Source of the DNA: an uncultured Prevotella sp.
Lineage (GTDB): Bacteria > Bacteroidota > Bacteroidia > Bacteroidales > Bacteroidaceae
Direction of reading: 5' to 3'
Assembly: GCA_900554545.1 (NCBI GenBank)
Contig: USHW01000005.1
Location: 15,370-79,369, forward strand
DNA: 64,000 bases
In this document: positions 1 through 8,340 of the stretch, one piece after another
Layout: every line of letters starts with the position of its first letter
How positions within the stretch are numbered: position 1 is the first letter of the stretch
Notes under the pieces: model-generated
The model's input: only the letters and a program-made list of their open reading frames with translations
What the model was told of the DNA's origin: nothing
Database searches by the model: none
Translations under genes and position numbers: made by a program

Positions 1-1021
1 CACGCTGCACGAAGCGTATTATTTCTTCCAGTTGCTCGTGGGTGTACTGCCCGGTGTCAAGCAGGCGCAGATAGTCGAACGCCTTTGTCTGCAACGTTAC
101 GAGCATGCCGGCTATGAGCTGCTTATATGTTACGGTGTCGTCCTTCAGGCGGTCGGGCACAACGTTGTCAATGTTCTTGATGAACACCACGTCGGCGTCG
201 ATGTCGTTGAGGTTCTGTATCAGGGCACCGTGTCCTCCCGGGCGGAACAGCAGCGAACCGTCCTCGTTGCGGAACGGGGTGTTGTCGGGATTTGCGGCTA
301 TTGTGTCGGTCGAAGGTTTCTGCTCGGAGAAAGTCACGTCATACTTTATGCCGTATTTCCCGGCGTATGCGGCACACTTCTCGTCGACTTTCTTCATGAA
401 AAGCTCGCGGTGCTCATGGCTTACGGTGAAGTGGATGTGAGCCTCTCCGCCCGATGCGGCGTAAAGTGCGCCCTCCACAAGATGCTCTTCAAGCGGAGTA
501 CGCGGTCCCTCGGCATACTTGTGGAACAGCAGCAAGCCCTTCGGCAGCTGGCCGTAGTTAAGCCCTTTCGGCTCAAGCATGTTTGCAACAACGGCCTTGT
601 AACCGCCTTCGGCGATGAGTGTGGGTATGTCCTTGCCCTCGTTCTTGATGCAAGCCTCGTTAAGCTCGCCGTAGAAGGCGAATTTCCCGATGTTGTCAAA
701 GTATTTCTTTTCAAAGTCGGTCTCGGGTGTGTCATGGTCGCCGTTCAGGAAAGCAAACATGTCCTTGAACATACGGCTGGCCGCCCCGCTTGCCGGCACG
801 AACTTTACGATGCGCTTGCCACCGGCCTTGTAAGAGTTCCAAGCCTCGATGTAGCGTGCGCGCTCGTCGTCTGACGGGGCCGATATGCCGTTGCCTATCG
901 CGGCGGCGGCCTCAAGACGCAAGAACGGGAAGCCCTGTTTGAAATCCTCAAGCTGTGTCTCAACCTGAGCCTCGGTTATGCCTTTGGCGGCAATCTGCTT
1001 TAAATCATCCTGTGATAACAT
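1..1021 (-). CDS. DUF4301 family protein (3' end outside window)
   Basis: An open frame runs on the minus strand from an ATG at 1019-1021 off the left edge, so about 340 codons are visible and the C-terminus is missing. The translation begins MLSQDDLKQIAAKGITEAQ and contains the segments VKFVPASGAASRMFKDM, RPGGHGALIQNLND and VFIKNIDNVVPDRLKDD, which I recognise as the Bacteroidetes DUF4301 family. The glycine-rich PASGAASRM and RPGGHGAL stretches resemble nucleotide-sugar binding loops, but the function of the family is not established. There is no signal peptide, so it is probably cytosolic. It points away from the (p)ppGpp synthetase gene and is separated from it by a repeat-bearing gap. 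Family call is good; function unknown. Confidence 0.8.
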   Translation of the reverse strand, partial: MLSQDDLKQIAAKGITEAQVETQLEDFKQGFPFLRLEAAAAIGNGISAPSDDERARYIEAWNSYKAGGKRIVKFVPASGAASRMFKDMFAFLNGDHDTPETDFEKKYFDNIGKFAFYGELNEACIKNEGKDIPTLIAEGGYKAVVANMLEPKGLNYGQLPKGLLLFHKYAEGPRTPLEEHLVEGALYAASGGEAHIHFTVSHEHRELFMKKVDEKCAAYAGKYGIKYDVTFSEQKPSTDTIAANPDNTPFRNEDGSLLFRPGGHGALIQNLNDIDADVVFIKNIDNVVPDRLKDDTVTYKQLIAGMLVTLQTKAFDYLRLLDTGQYTHEQLEEIIRFVQR

Positions 1022-1073
1022 AAATATTGTTTTTTATTAGGTTAAGGTATTTTATTTTCTTAGAATTTAGAGA

Positions 1074-1186
1074 AGGTAAAGAAGTTATAGCCAAATGCCT
1101 TGCTGTGTTGCAGTGCAACCACACCATATCTATAATATGGTAATGGCTTTAACTTCTTTAACTACTATAACTTCTTCAACTTCCTC
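1074..1186. repeat. Intergenic GTTAAAG/CTTTAAC hairpin element, copy 1
   Basis: The left arm (1075-1092) reads GGTAAAGAAGTTATAGCC and the right arm (1145-1162) reads GGCTTTAACTTCTTTAAC, nearly its reverse complement. A small inner palindrome, GTTGCAGTGCAAC, lies at 1108-1120. The same arms recur at 54.4, 56.6 and 59.5 kb. The rest of 1022-1340 is AT-rich and shows no gene. It holds a TAAGTTTG box at 1329-1336 just before the next gene. Confidence 0.6.
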
Positions 1187-1340
1187 AATATCTTCATTTA
1201 ATTGCAAAAATAACTCTTTTTCATCAAAACATGCATCAAAAGGCATTAAAAAGTTATTACTTTATGCAATAAAACTTACAAAAAGCATTTTCTGAAACAC
1301 AAAACAAGACTATTTCGGGAAAAATGAGTAAGTTTGCATC

Positions 1341-3575
1341 ATGCCATCTGAAAGCGTGGCTGAACAAGGCATGAAAGAAATGAAAGGACTGACATTCACC
1401 ATAGACGAGAAAAAAAACGCCATAGAGCTTGCCCGCAGGCTTGACGGCAGCGTAGGCGAGCTTATCAACGGCAATGACCGTAGCAACGTGTTAAGGCACA
1501 TCAAGGCGGCGATAAGCGGCAATGCCGTGGAAAGGAACGCATTCGGGCTGAACCCCATAGTGTCCAGCCTGCAGACAGCGGCAATCGCGGTAGAGGAGAT
1601 AGGACTAAAGCGCGACGGGGTGCTGGCCATACTGCTGTACCCTGTCGTACAGGACTATGACGAGATAAAACAGACATTCGGCGAAAACGTGGCGCGCATA
1701 ATACACGGACTCGGCAAGATACAGGAGCTTTACAAGAAAAGCCCCGTCATTGAAAGCGAGAATTTCCGCAACCTGCTGCTGTCGTTCGCCGAAGACATGC
1801 GCGTGATACTCATCATGATTGCCGACCGCGTAAACCTGATGCGGCAAATCCGCGACACGGAAAACGTGGAGGCGAAAACCGAAGTGAGCGAGGAGGCCAG
1901 CTACCTGTACGCCCCGCTCGCACACAAACTCGGACTGTACAAGCTGAAGAGCGAGCTTGAGGACCTGAGCCTGAAATACCTTGAGCACGACGCCTACTAC
2001 ATGATAAAGGAGAAGCTCAACGCCACCAAGAAGAGCCGCGACGCTTACATAGAACGCTTCATCGCCCCGATAGACAAGAAGCTGAAGGAGGCCGGATTCA
2101 AGTTCCACATGAAGGGACGCACCAAGAGCATACACAGCATCTGGCAGAAGATGAAGAAACAGCAGTGCGATTTCGAGGGCGTATACGACCTGTTCGCCAT
2201 ACGCATAATACTCGACTCGCCGCAAAAACTGGAAAAAGTGCAGTGCTGGCAGGTGTTCGCCATCATCACCGACATGTACCAACCCAACCCGAAACGCATG
2301 CGCGACTGGCTGAGCGTGCCCAAGTCTAACGGCTACGAAAGCCTGCACATAACAGTTCTGGGGCCTGAAAACAAATGGGTGGAGGTGCAGATACGAACCG
2401 AGCGGATGGACGAAATAGCCGAACGAGGACTGGCCGCCCACTGGCGCTACAAGGGCGTAAAGGGCGAAAACGGCCTGGACGACTGGCTCAACAGCATACG
2501 CTCGGCACTGGAAAACAAGGACGACCTGCAGGTAATCGACCAGTTCAAGATGGACTTGTATGACGACGAGGTGTTCGTATTCACGCCGAAGGGAGACCTG
2601 ATGAAATTCCCCAAAGGCGCCACAGTGCTCGACTTCGCATACCGCATACACTCGAACATCGGCGACCATTGCACCGGAGCGAAAATAAACAACAAAGTTG
2701 TGACGTTCCGCCATGTGATGAAAAACGGCGACCAGGTCGAGATAATGACCTCGGCCAACCAAAAACCCAAGCAAGAATGGCTCAACATCGTCAAGACAAG
2801 CCGCGCCAAGGCGAAAATACGCATGGCGCTTAAAGACCTCATGGTGAAAGACGGAGCATACGCCAAAGAAATGTTCGAACGAAGGCTGAAAAACCGGAAA
2901 ATCGAATTTGACGAAAGCGCCGTGTCGCACCTTATAAAGAAAATGGGGTTCAAGGAGGCAAACGACTTCTACCGGCACATGGCAGACGGCACGCTTGACG
3001 TCAACGACGTGATAGAAAAGTACCAGGAAACCCTGCAACGGGACAACAACACCCTGCCCCAGCAGCCTGCACGCAGCGCGGAAGGCTTCAACTACGAGAA
3101 CCCGAACGAGGAGCTTGCCCATTCGGGAGACGACGTGCTTGTGATAGACAAGAACCTGAAAGGCGTTGACTATACTCTGGCAAAATGCTGCCATCCCATT
3201 TACGGCGACGACGTTTTCGGCTTCGTAACCATAAACGGGGGGATAAAAATCCACCGCAAGGACTGCCCCAACGCACCTGAACTGCGCAAACGCTTCGGTT
3301 ACCGCATAGTGAAGGCCAAATGGAGCGGCAAAGGCACATCACAATACTCTACAACGCTGAAAATCATCGGCAACGACGACATCGGCATTGTGAACAACAT
3401 TACAAGCATCATCTCAAAGGAAGAGAAGATAATGATGCGCAGCATCAACATCGACAGCAACGACGGCCTGTTCAGCGGCAACCTGGTTGTAAACGTAGAG
3501 GACACCCCGCGCCTCGAGCAGCTGATAAAGAAACTGCGAAACGTCAAGGGAGTAAAACAAATCATCAGACTTTAA
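1341..3575 (+). CDS. relA: RelA/SpoT-family (p)ppGpp synthetase, RelA-like
   Basis: A 744-residue RSH protein with the full long-RSH layout: an HD-type domain (about 40-200), the synthetase domain (about 230-380) with the diagnostic EVQIRTERMDEIAERGLAAHW-type signature near 347-367, a TGS domain (about 408-470, FTPKGDLMKFPKGATVLDFAYRIH), a cysteine-containing linker (AKCCHPI) and a C-terminal ACT domain (about 668-744). The hydrolase motif that should read LHDVVED is LYPVVQD near residues 99-105, and the usual histidine/arginine pair upstream is also altered, so hydrolase activity is probably lost. By family knowledge this makes it the synthetase paralogue, with a separate SpoT elsewhere. Its role would be stringent-response alarmone synthesis on starved ribosomes. 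A TAAGTTTG box ends 4 nt before this ATG, so the true start may be the ATG at 1371 or 1380. Confidence 0.9.
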   Translation: MPSESVAEQGMKEMKGLTFTIDEKKNAIELARRLDGSVGELINGNDRSNVLRHIKAAISGNAVERNAFGLNPIVSSLQTAAIAVEEIGLKRDGVLAILLYPVVQDYDEIKQTFGENVARIIHGLGKIQELYKKSPVIESENFRNLLLSFAEDMRVILIMIADRVNLMRQIRDTENVEAKTEVSEEASYLYAPLAHKLGLYKLKSELEDLSLKYLEHDAYYMIKEKLNATKKSRDAYIERFIAPIDKKLKEAGFKFHMKGRTKSIHSIWQKMKKQQCDFEGVYDLFAIRIILDSPQKLEKVQCWQVFAIITDMYQPNPKRMRDWLSVPKSNGYESLHITVLGPENKWVEVQIRTERMDEIAERGLAAHWRYKGVKGENGLDDWLNSIRSALENKDDLQVIDQFKMDLYDDEVFVFTPKGDLMKFPKGATVLDFAYRIHSNIGDHCTGAKINNKVVTFRHVMKNGDQVEIMTSANQKPKQEWLNIVKTSRAKAKIRMALKDLMVKDGAYAKEMFERRLKNRKIEFDESAVSHLIKKMGFKEANDFYRHMADGTLDVNDVIEKYQETLQRDNNTLPQQPARSAEGFNYENPNEELAHSGDDVLVIDKNLKGVDYTLAKCCHPIYGDDVFGFVTINGGIKIHRKDCPNAPELRKRFGYRIVKAKWSGKGTSQYSTTLKIIGNDDIGIVNNITSIISKEEKIMMRSINIDSNDGLFSGNLVVNVEDTPRLEQLIKKLRNVKGVKQIIRL

Positions 3576-3582
3576 TAGTAAA

Positions 3583-3656
3583 GAACGGAGAGTGAAGAAG
3601 CCACGACCTCTAATTTATCGGCTCCTTCACTCTCCGTTCTTCACTATCCACATTTA
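3583..3656. terminator. Long hairpin between convergent genes
   Basis: AAGAACGGAGAGTGAAG just after the relA stop is matched by its reverse complement CTTCACTCTCCGTTCTT just before the TetR stop, with a roughly 30-nt loop. It fills the gap between two convergent genes and is well placed as a bidirectional terminator. A closely related hairpin lies at 51.6 kb, and a half copy near 26.0 kb. Confidence 0.7.
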
Positions 3657-4283
3657 TCAGTTCTCCGAAATGAACTTTTCAAGATAGGCCAATCCCTTCT
3701 CAGTGCAGCAACCGCGCAAGAATACGATTATGAACGTATGGAATATCTCGTCAAGTTTGTACTGCTCGTAAAGCCGTGTCTGCATGACAAAATCCATGGC
3801 CGCATCGCCAATCTTGTTCACTATGCCATAATTCAAGTCGCTGCGGAAGAAACCATGCTCGATGCCTTTCCTCATGAACACCTGCGAATGGGCGGACTGC
3901 GTCTCCTTGTTCTGCCTGAAAAATCTCATTATCCGCTCGTACTTGTTCATTTCAGTAAAAAACAGCGGATTGATTGCCCCAAGGTCTTTCAGCCTCAACT
4001 TTATGAAATAAGCAATGACAGCCATCTCGTTTTCCGCCGTCATCGCATAGTCGGAAAGCTGCTTGTTCATCAGTTCATTCTCATTCCTGAGACACTCAAA
4101 AAGCAAATCCTCCTTGTTGCTGTATATTTCATACAGAGTCCGCTTTGAAATTGCGATTTCAGTCGCGATGTCGTCCATGCGCACGGCTTTTATCCCTTTC
4201 TGCTTGAAAAGTAGCATCGCGGTGTCAAGAATTTTCCTTCTCAGACTTTCGCGGTAAGCGGTCGTGCTGCCGGTTTTACGCAT
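3657..4283 (-). CDS. TetR/AcrR family transcriptional regulator
   Basis: About 208 residues from the ATG at 4281-4283 (MRKTGSTTAYRESLRRKILD). An N-terminal TetR DNA-binding domain is clear: helix 1 RRKILDTAMLLFKQKGIKAV, then the helix-turn-helix IATEIAISKRTLYEIYSNKE. The C-terminal ligand-binding half is diverged, as expected. The frame is open for another 31 codons upstream, but that extension is not protein-like and crosses the -7 box at 4302-4309, so I use the internal start. The gene is divergent from maeB, so it may control maeB, itself, or a distant efflux system; the sequence does not settle this. No ligand can be inferred. Confidence 0.85.
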   Translation of the reverse strand: MRKTGSTTAYRESLRRKILDTAMLLFKQKGIKAVRMDDIATEIAISKRTLYEIYSNKEDLLFECLRNENELMNKQLSDYAMTAENEMAVIAYFIKLRLKDLGAINPLFFTEMNKYERIMRFFRQNKETQSAHSQVFMRKGIEHGFFRSDLNYGIVNKIGDAAMDFVMQTRLYEQYKLDEIFHTFIIVFLRGCCTEKGLAYLEKFISEN

Positions 4284-4301
4284 TCTTTTAGTTTTTATTT
4301 G

Positions 4302-4309
4302 CAAAGTTA
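4302..4309 (-). promoter_or_regulatory. Candidate -7 box for the TetR gene
   Basis: Reading the minus strand gives TAACTTTG, matching TAnnTTTG, 19 bp before the chosen ATG. No good -33 TTTG lies at the right distance, so this is a partial match. Confidence 0.4.
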
Positions 4310-4330
4310 ATAATTTATTTCCGAAAACTA

Positions 4331-4362
4331 TTTGCCTCCATTTATTTTTTTCATTACATTTG
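4331..4362 (+). promoter_or_regulatory. Bacteroidetes promoter upstream of maeB
   Basis: TTTG at 4331-4334 and TACATTTG at 4355-4362 are separated by 20 bp, an excellent match to the Bacteroidetes housekeeping promoter. The predicted transcript would start near 4369, leaving a long leader of about 195 nt before the malic enzyme ATG. That leader contains a 20-codon basic open frame (4379-4441). Confidence 0.7.
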
Positions 4363-4563
4363 CAAAGACTTTTCAATTATGGTTGTAATAAAAAGAAAGG
4401 TAAAAAGACGAAGTCAACATCAAGCAAGTGCCCGCAAGTAAGAAAATGAAAGATTGTAGGGCAAAATTCCGCCACAAGCACAAATCGTGCCAGGCTGTAC
4501 AGAGACGGCTGTACAAAGCACCAGACTTCACGCGTATTGAAAACGAGAACAAATAACATAATC

Positions 4564-6858
4564 ATGGTAAACATTACAAAAGAAGCCGCACTTGAATACC
4601 ACAGCAGCGGCAAACCCGGAAAAATAGAAGTAAAACCGACAAAGCCCTACAGTACGCAGACCGACCTTAGCCTTGCCTACTCGCCGGGCGTGGCGTTTCC
4701 ATGCCTTGAAATCCAAAAGACTCCCGACGACGTGTACAAGTACACGGACAAGGGCAACCTCGTAGCCGTAATCAGCAACGGAACAGCCGTGCTGGGACTC
4801 GGAGACATCGGCGCGATGAGCGGAAAGCCCGTCATGGAGGGCAAGGGCCTGCTGTTCAAAATCTACGGCGGCATAGACGTGTTCGACATCGAGGTGGCCG
4901 AGAAGGACCCTGAGAAGTTCTGCGAGGCTGTAGAACGCATCGCACCGACATTCGGCGGCATCAACCTTGAAGACATCAAGGCGCCCGAATGCTTCTACAT
5001 AGAGGAAAGGCTGAAGCGTACACTCGACATACCGGTGATGCACGACGACCAGCACGGCACGGCCATCATATCGGCCGCCGGACTGAAAAACGCCCTCGAA
5101 GTAGCAGGAAAAGACATATCGAAGGTAAAAATCGTTGTAAACGGAGCCGGAGCGGCGGCCATCTCGTGTACAAAACTGTACATCGCGCTCGGCGCGAATA
5201 AAGAGAACATCGTCATGCTCGACTCGAAAGGTGTCATCACCAGCGACCGCGAGAACCTGACGGAACAGAAAAAGATGTTCGCCACCGACCGGCGCGACAT
5301 TCACACGCTGGAAGAAGCCGTAAAGGGCGCCGACGTATTCGTGGGCCTGTCAAAGGGCAACGTGCTCACACAGGACATGGTACGCTCGATGGCCGACAAG
5401 CCAATCGTGTTCGCACTGGCCAACCCCGTGCCCGAAATATCATACGAGGACGCTATGGAGAGCCGCCCCGACGTGCTTATGAGCACCGGCCGTTCCGACT
5501 ATCCAAACCAAATCAACAACGTCATAGGCTTCCCCTACATCTTCCGCGGCGCGCTTGACGTACACGCCACAGCCATAAACGAGGAGATGAAAATGGCTGC
5601 CGTACACGCCATCGCAGACCTGGCAAAGCAGCCGGTGCCCGATGTAGTGAACGACGTGTACCAGGTAAACAAGCTTACCTTCGGCCCATCATACTTCATA
5701 CCGAAACCGGTAGACCCGCGCCTCATCACCGAAGTGTCGGCAGCCGTTGCAAAGGCGGCCATCGAAAGCGGAGTGGCGCGCACCACGATAACCGACTGGG
5801 ACGAATACAAGAACCGCCTGCGCGAAATGCTCGGACAGGAAACCAAGCTGACCCAGAAGCTGTACGACACGGCACGCAAGCATCCGCAGCGCGTTGTGTT
5901 CGCCGAAGGAATACACCCCACGATGCTAAAGGCGGCGGTGCAGGCCAAGAACGAAGGCATCTGCCACCCCATCCTGCTGGGCAACGACGAACGAATAGCA
6001 AAGCTCGCCAAGGAACTCGACCTAAGCCTTGACGGCATAGAGATAGTGAACCTGCGCCACGACCGCGAGAATGACCGCCGCGAACGCTACGCACGCATAC
6101 TGGCCGAAAAGCGCAAGCGCCAGGGCTACACCTTCCAGGAAGCCAACGACAAGATGTTCGAGCGCAACTACTTCGGCATGATGATGGTCGAGACAGGCGA
6201 CGCCGACGCGTTCATAACGGGCCTTTACACAAAATATTCAAACACCATAAAGGTGGCGAAGGAGGTAATCGGAATACAGCCCGAATACAAGCACTTCGGC
6301 ACGATGCACATAATAAACTCGAAAAAGGGAGTGCTCTATCTGGCCGACACGCTGATTAACCGGTTGCCAAACAAAGACGTGCTCGTTGACATTGCGCGCC
6401 TCTCGGCCAACACAGTGCGCTTCTTCAACGACGAGCCGCACATCGCAATGATAAGCTACTCCAACTTCGGAACCGACGAATTTGGCAACCCGGCTGAAGT
6501 TCACGCCGCCGTAGAGGAGATGCAGCAGCGCTACCCCGACCTCGCTATAGACGGCGAGATGCAGGTGAACTTCGCCCTGAACAGCAGGTTGCGCGACGCA
6601 AAATACCCCTTCACAAGGCTGAAAGGCAAAGACGTCAACACGCTCGTATTCCCCAACCTGTCGAGCGCGAACAGCTCGTACAAGCTGCTACAGGCACTCA
6701 ACCCGGGCGCCGAAATAATCGGCCCCATCCAGATGGGACTGAACAAGCCCGTCCACTTCACCGACTTCGAGTGCTCCGTGCGCGATGTTGTCAACATCAC
6801 AGCCGTTGCCGTAATCGACGCATACGTGCAGAAAATCATGGAGAACCTAAGCAAATAA
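4564..6858 (+). CDS. maeB: NADP-dependent malic enzyme with phosphotransacetylase-like domain
   Basis: A 764-residue protein, the usual length for MaeB-type fusions. The malic enzyme half occupies about 1-420: the substrate segment VMHDDQHGTAIISAAGL is near 160 and the Rossmann segment VVNGAGAAAISC near 191. From about 430 (LYDTARKHPQRVVFAEG) to the end it resembles phosphate acetyltransferase, a domain that in known MaeB enzymes is regulatory and senses acetyl-CoA rather than being catalytic. It oxidatively decarboxylates malate to pyruvate with NADPH formation in the cytosol. The ATG at 4564 (MVNITKEAALEYH) starts the conserved protein; the frame extends 9 codons further without support. 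It has its own promoter and terminator, so it is monocistronic. Confidence 0.95.
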   Translation: MVNITKEAALEYHSSGKPGKIEVKPTKPYSTQTDLSLAYSPGVAFPCLEIQKTPDDVYKYTDKGNLVAVISNGTAVLGLGDIGAMSGKPVMEGKGLLFKIYGGIDVFDIEVAEKDPEKFCEAVERIAPTFGGINLEDIKAPECFYIEERLKRTLDIPVMHDDQHGTAIISAAGLKNALEVAGKDISKVKIVVNGAGAAAISCTKLYIALGANKENIVMLDSKGVITSDRENLTEQKKMFATDRRDIHTLEEAVKGADVFVGLSKGNVLTQDMVRSMADKPIVFALANPVPEISYEDAMESRPDVLMSTGRSDYPNQINNVIGFPYIFRGALDVHATAINEEMKMAAVHAIADLAKQPVPDVVNDVYQVNKLTFGPSYFIPKPVDPRLITEVSAAVAKAAIESGVARTTITDWDEYKNRLREMLGQETKLTQKLYDTARKHPQRVVFAEGIHPTMLKAAVQAKNEGICHPILLGNDERIAKLAKELDLSLDGIEIVNLRHDRENDRRERYARILAEKRKRQGYTFQEANDKMFERNYFGMMMVETGDADAFITGLYTKYSNTIKVAKEVIGIQPEYKHFGTMHIINSKKGVLYLADTLINRLPNKDVLVDIARLSANTVRFFNDEPHIAMISYSNFGTDEFGNPAEVHAAVEEMQQRYPDLAIDGEMQVNFALNSRLRDAKYPFTRLKGKDVNTLVFPNLSSANSSYKLLQALNPGAEIIGPIQMGLNKPVHFTDFECSVRDVVNITAVAVIDAYVQKIMENLSK

Positions 6859-6886
6859 ATACGCCGCAAACGGCGCATAAACAAGA

Positions 6887-6925
6887 GAAACGGACTTGCC
6901 GCAGCGGCAAGTCCGTTTCTTTTTT
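6887..6925 (+). terminator. Rho-independent terminator after maeB
   Basis: GAAACGGACTTGCCGC at 6887-6902 pairs perfectly with GCGGCAAGTCCGTTTC (ending 6919) around a tiny loop and is followed by a run of T. A textbook intrinsic terminator 29 nt after the maeB stop. Confidence 0.9.
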
Positions 6926-6951
6926 CACCAACACGGCAAACGCCACAATAT

Positions 6952-7037
6952 AAAAGACGGCAAACGACGCGGCAAAACGTGACCTTTTACCATGCGAAAC
7001 ATGGCCTTTCGGGCTGCAAAAGGCCACGTCTTGCAAC
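6952..7037. repeat. 22-bp-unit GGCC repeat element, copy 1
   Basis: Degenerate units AAAAGACGG, AAACGTGACCTTTT, AAACATGGCCTTTC and AAAAGGCCACGTCTT follow each other at a period of roughly 22 bp. The element lies between the maeB terminator and the DUF4252 operon promoter. It belongs to the family with copies at 21.8, 29.8, 43.0, 48.4, 50.4, 58.9 and 63.9 kb. Confidence 0.6.
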
Positions 7038-7097
7038 GCATACAGATACCGGCCTACAAATAAACGCACTTATATAATAAAAAAAATCCGTTTTTGA

Positions 7098-7124
7098 TGT
7101 AACAAAACTGCCGCAAGTTACGTC
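7098..7124 (+). promoter_or_regulatory. Candidate ECF-sigma promoter of the DUF4252 operon
   Basis: TGTAAC (7098-7103) and CGTC (7121-7124) are separated by exactly 17 bp. This is the architecture of several ECF promoters, for example Bacillus subtilis SigX. It lies 32 bp upstream of the first gene of an operon that itself encodes an ECF sigma factor. No TTTG/TAnnTTTG promoter is visible here. Autoregulation is inferred. Confidence 0.45.
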
Positions 7125-7156
7125 TGCATAATAAAGGACATAAAAAAACGGAAGCA

Positions 7157-7624
7157 ATGAAAAGAATATTTGCACTAATCATGTTTACGGCGGCGTTGTG
7201 CCTGGCGGGCACGGCCAAGACAAGCAACGAGGTGATACGCGACATACGGACTAACAACAAGGCGTTAACCATCAGGTTCAACAAACTGATGATGGCTCTG
7301 CTGCCCGACCTGAAAGACGAAGCATTCGGCGAGGCTATGGGGCACATAAGCAGCGGCACAATAGTGACGGTTGAGGACGGAGGCGAGAAAGCAAGGCGGT
7401 CGTTCCTCGAAAGCGTAAGCGAGCTTGACACATGCAAATACCAGCCTTTTGTAAGCGTCAACGATGAAGACTGCGAAACTGTGCAGATATTTGGCAGGAT
7501 GAAGAAAGGATACATAAGGGAAGTGCTCGTGGTAGTGGCAAGCGATGACGACTGCGCCCTGATACGGCTGAAGGGCAAGCTGACGCAGGAGGACATACGG
7601 GAAATAATAGCGCAGAATGATTGA
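7157..7624 (+). CDS. DUF4252 family exported protein (paralogue 1)
   Basis: 155 residues with an N-terminal signal peptide (MKRIFALIMFTAALCLAGTAK). The mature part matches the pattern of DUF4252 proteins: a helical start, an acidic middle, and a C-terminal strand pattern ending in LIRLKGKLTQEDIREIIAQ. Two paralogues follow at 7659 and 9355 with the same closing motif (lTGkl.qdi..). Known DUF4252 genes in Bacteroidetes commonly sit beside ECF sigma factors, as here. Function is not known; an envelope-stress output or sensor is an inference from context. First gene of the operon. Confidence 0.75.
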   Translation: MKRIFALIMFTAALCLAGTAKTSNEVIRDIRTNNKALTIRFNKLMMALLPDLKDEAFGEAMGHISSGTIVTVEDGGEKARRSFLESVSELDTCKYQPFVSVNDEDCETVQIFGRMKKGYIREVLVVVASDDDCALIRLKGKLTQEDIREIIAQND

Positions 7625-7658
7625 AAACACATTATAAACAACGAAAAAATCAAAGACA

Positions 7659-8138
7659 ATGAAAAAGATTTTGGCATTTATCGTGATGGCGGCATTCTGC
7701 CTCACGGGTACGGCGAAGACCGCCGATGAAGTAATCAAAGAAATAGAGAAGGCCACCGGCGCACAGGTGATACGTTTCAACCAGGAGATGATTGCCATGC
7801 AGATGGGCGAGAAAAAAACGGGTATTAAAGACGTTGACGAAATGCTGAAACTTATCGACAACGGCAGCGTGTTGATAATAGACAATACAGACAAAGCCAA
7901 GACCGACATATTCAATAGCAAGACAGAAGAGCTTGACGGCACCTTTTACGAGTCAATAGCAACCGTATTCGACAACGACGACCGGGTAAAGGTGCTCGGA
8001 CACATGGAAGGTGAAACGATAAAGGAAATTGTTGTGGCCGTGACAGATGGTGAAGACTGCGTAATGGTGCACTTAACTGGAAGCATACCCAAAGACAAAA
8101 TAGGTCAGTTAATCAACGACAAGACAATTAGTTTTTAA
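7659..8138 (+). CDS. DUF4252 family exported protein (paralogue 2)
   Basis: 159 residues with a signal peptide (MKKILAFIVMAAFCLTGTAK), cut probably after the TAK segment. It aligns along its length with the preceding protein: TADEVIKEIEKATGAQVIRFNQEMI against TSNEVIRDIRTNNKALTIRFNKLM, and the C-terminus DCVMVHLTGSIPKDKIGQLI against DCALIRLKGKLTQEDIREII. It is therefore a tandem duplicate. It lies 34 bp after the first copy and is followed by a roughly 200-bp hairpin before the sigma factor gene. Function unknown. Confidence 0.75.
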   Translation: MKKILAFIVMAAFCLTGTAKTADEVIKEIEKATGAQVIRFNQEMIAMQMGEKKTGIKDVDEMLKLIDNGSVLIIDNTDKAKTDIFNSKTEELDGTFYESIATVFDNDDRVKVLGHMEGETIKEIVVAVTDGEDCVMVHLTGSIPKDKIGQLINDKTISF

Positions 8139-8340
8139 GGGTTTACTGTTATGGGGTTATGGGGTTGTGAGGTTATACGGTTGTATGGTTGTGAGGTTGT
8201 GCGGTAATATGAAAGCCATAAGCCGAGCAATATAAACTCATATAACATTAGCCCATAAAATAATGACCCGATAACCCAATATCCCGCACACCCCACAACC
8301 GCATAACCCATAACCGTAAAACCGTATAACCCCACAAACA
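8139..8340 (+). repeat. Long GGTTAT/ATAACC inverted repeat before the sigma gene
   Basis: The left part (8139-8210) is made of repeated GGTTATGGGGTTGTGAGG-like units. The right part (8270-8340) is rich in the complements CATAACCC, CCCACAACC, ATAACCGTAAAACC. Together they form a long imperfect hairpin inside the operon. The right arm ends immediately before the ATG of the ECF sigma gene, so folding would bury its translation start. No other gene is visible in the gap. Confidence 0.65.

Noticed and set aside
1605..3254. 549-codon frame antisense to relA
   Set aside because: A shadow of the GC-rich third codon positions of relA; no domain and odd composition.
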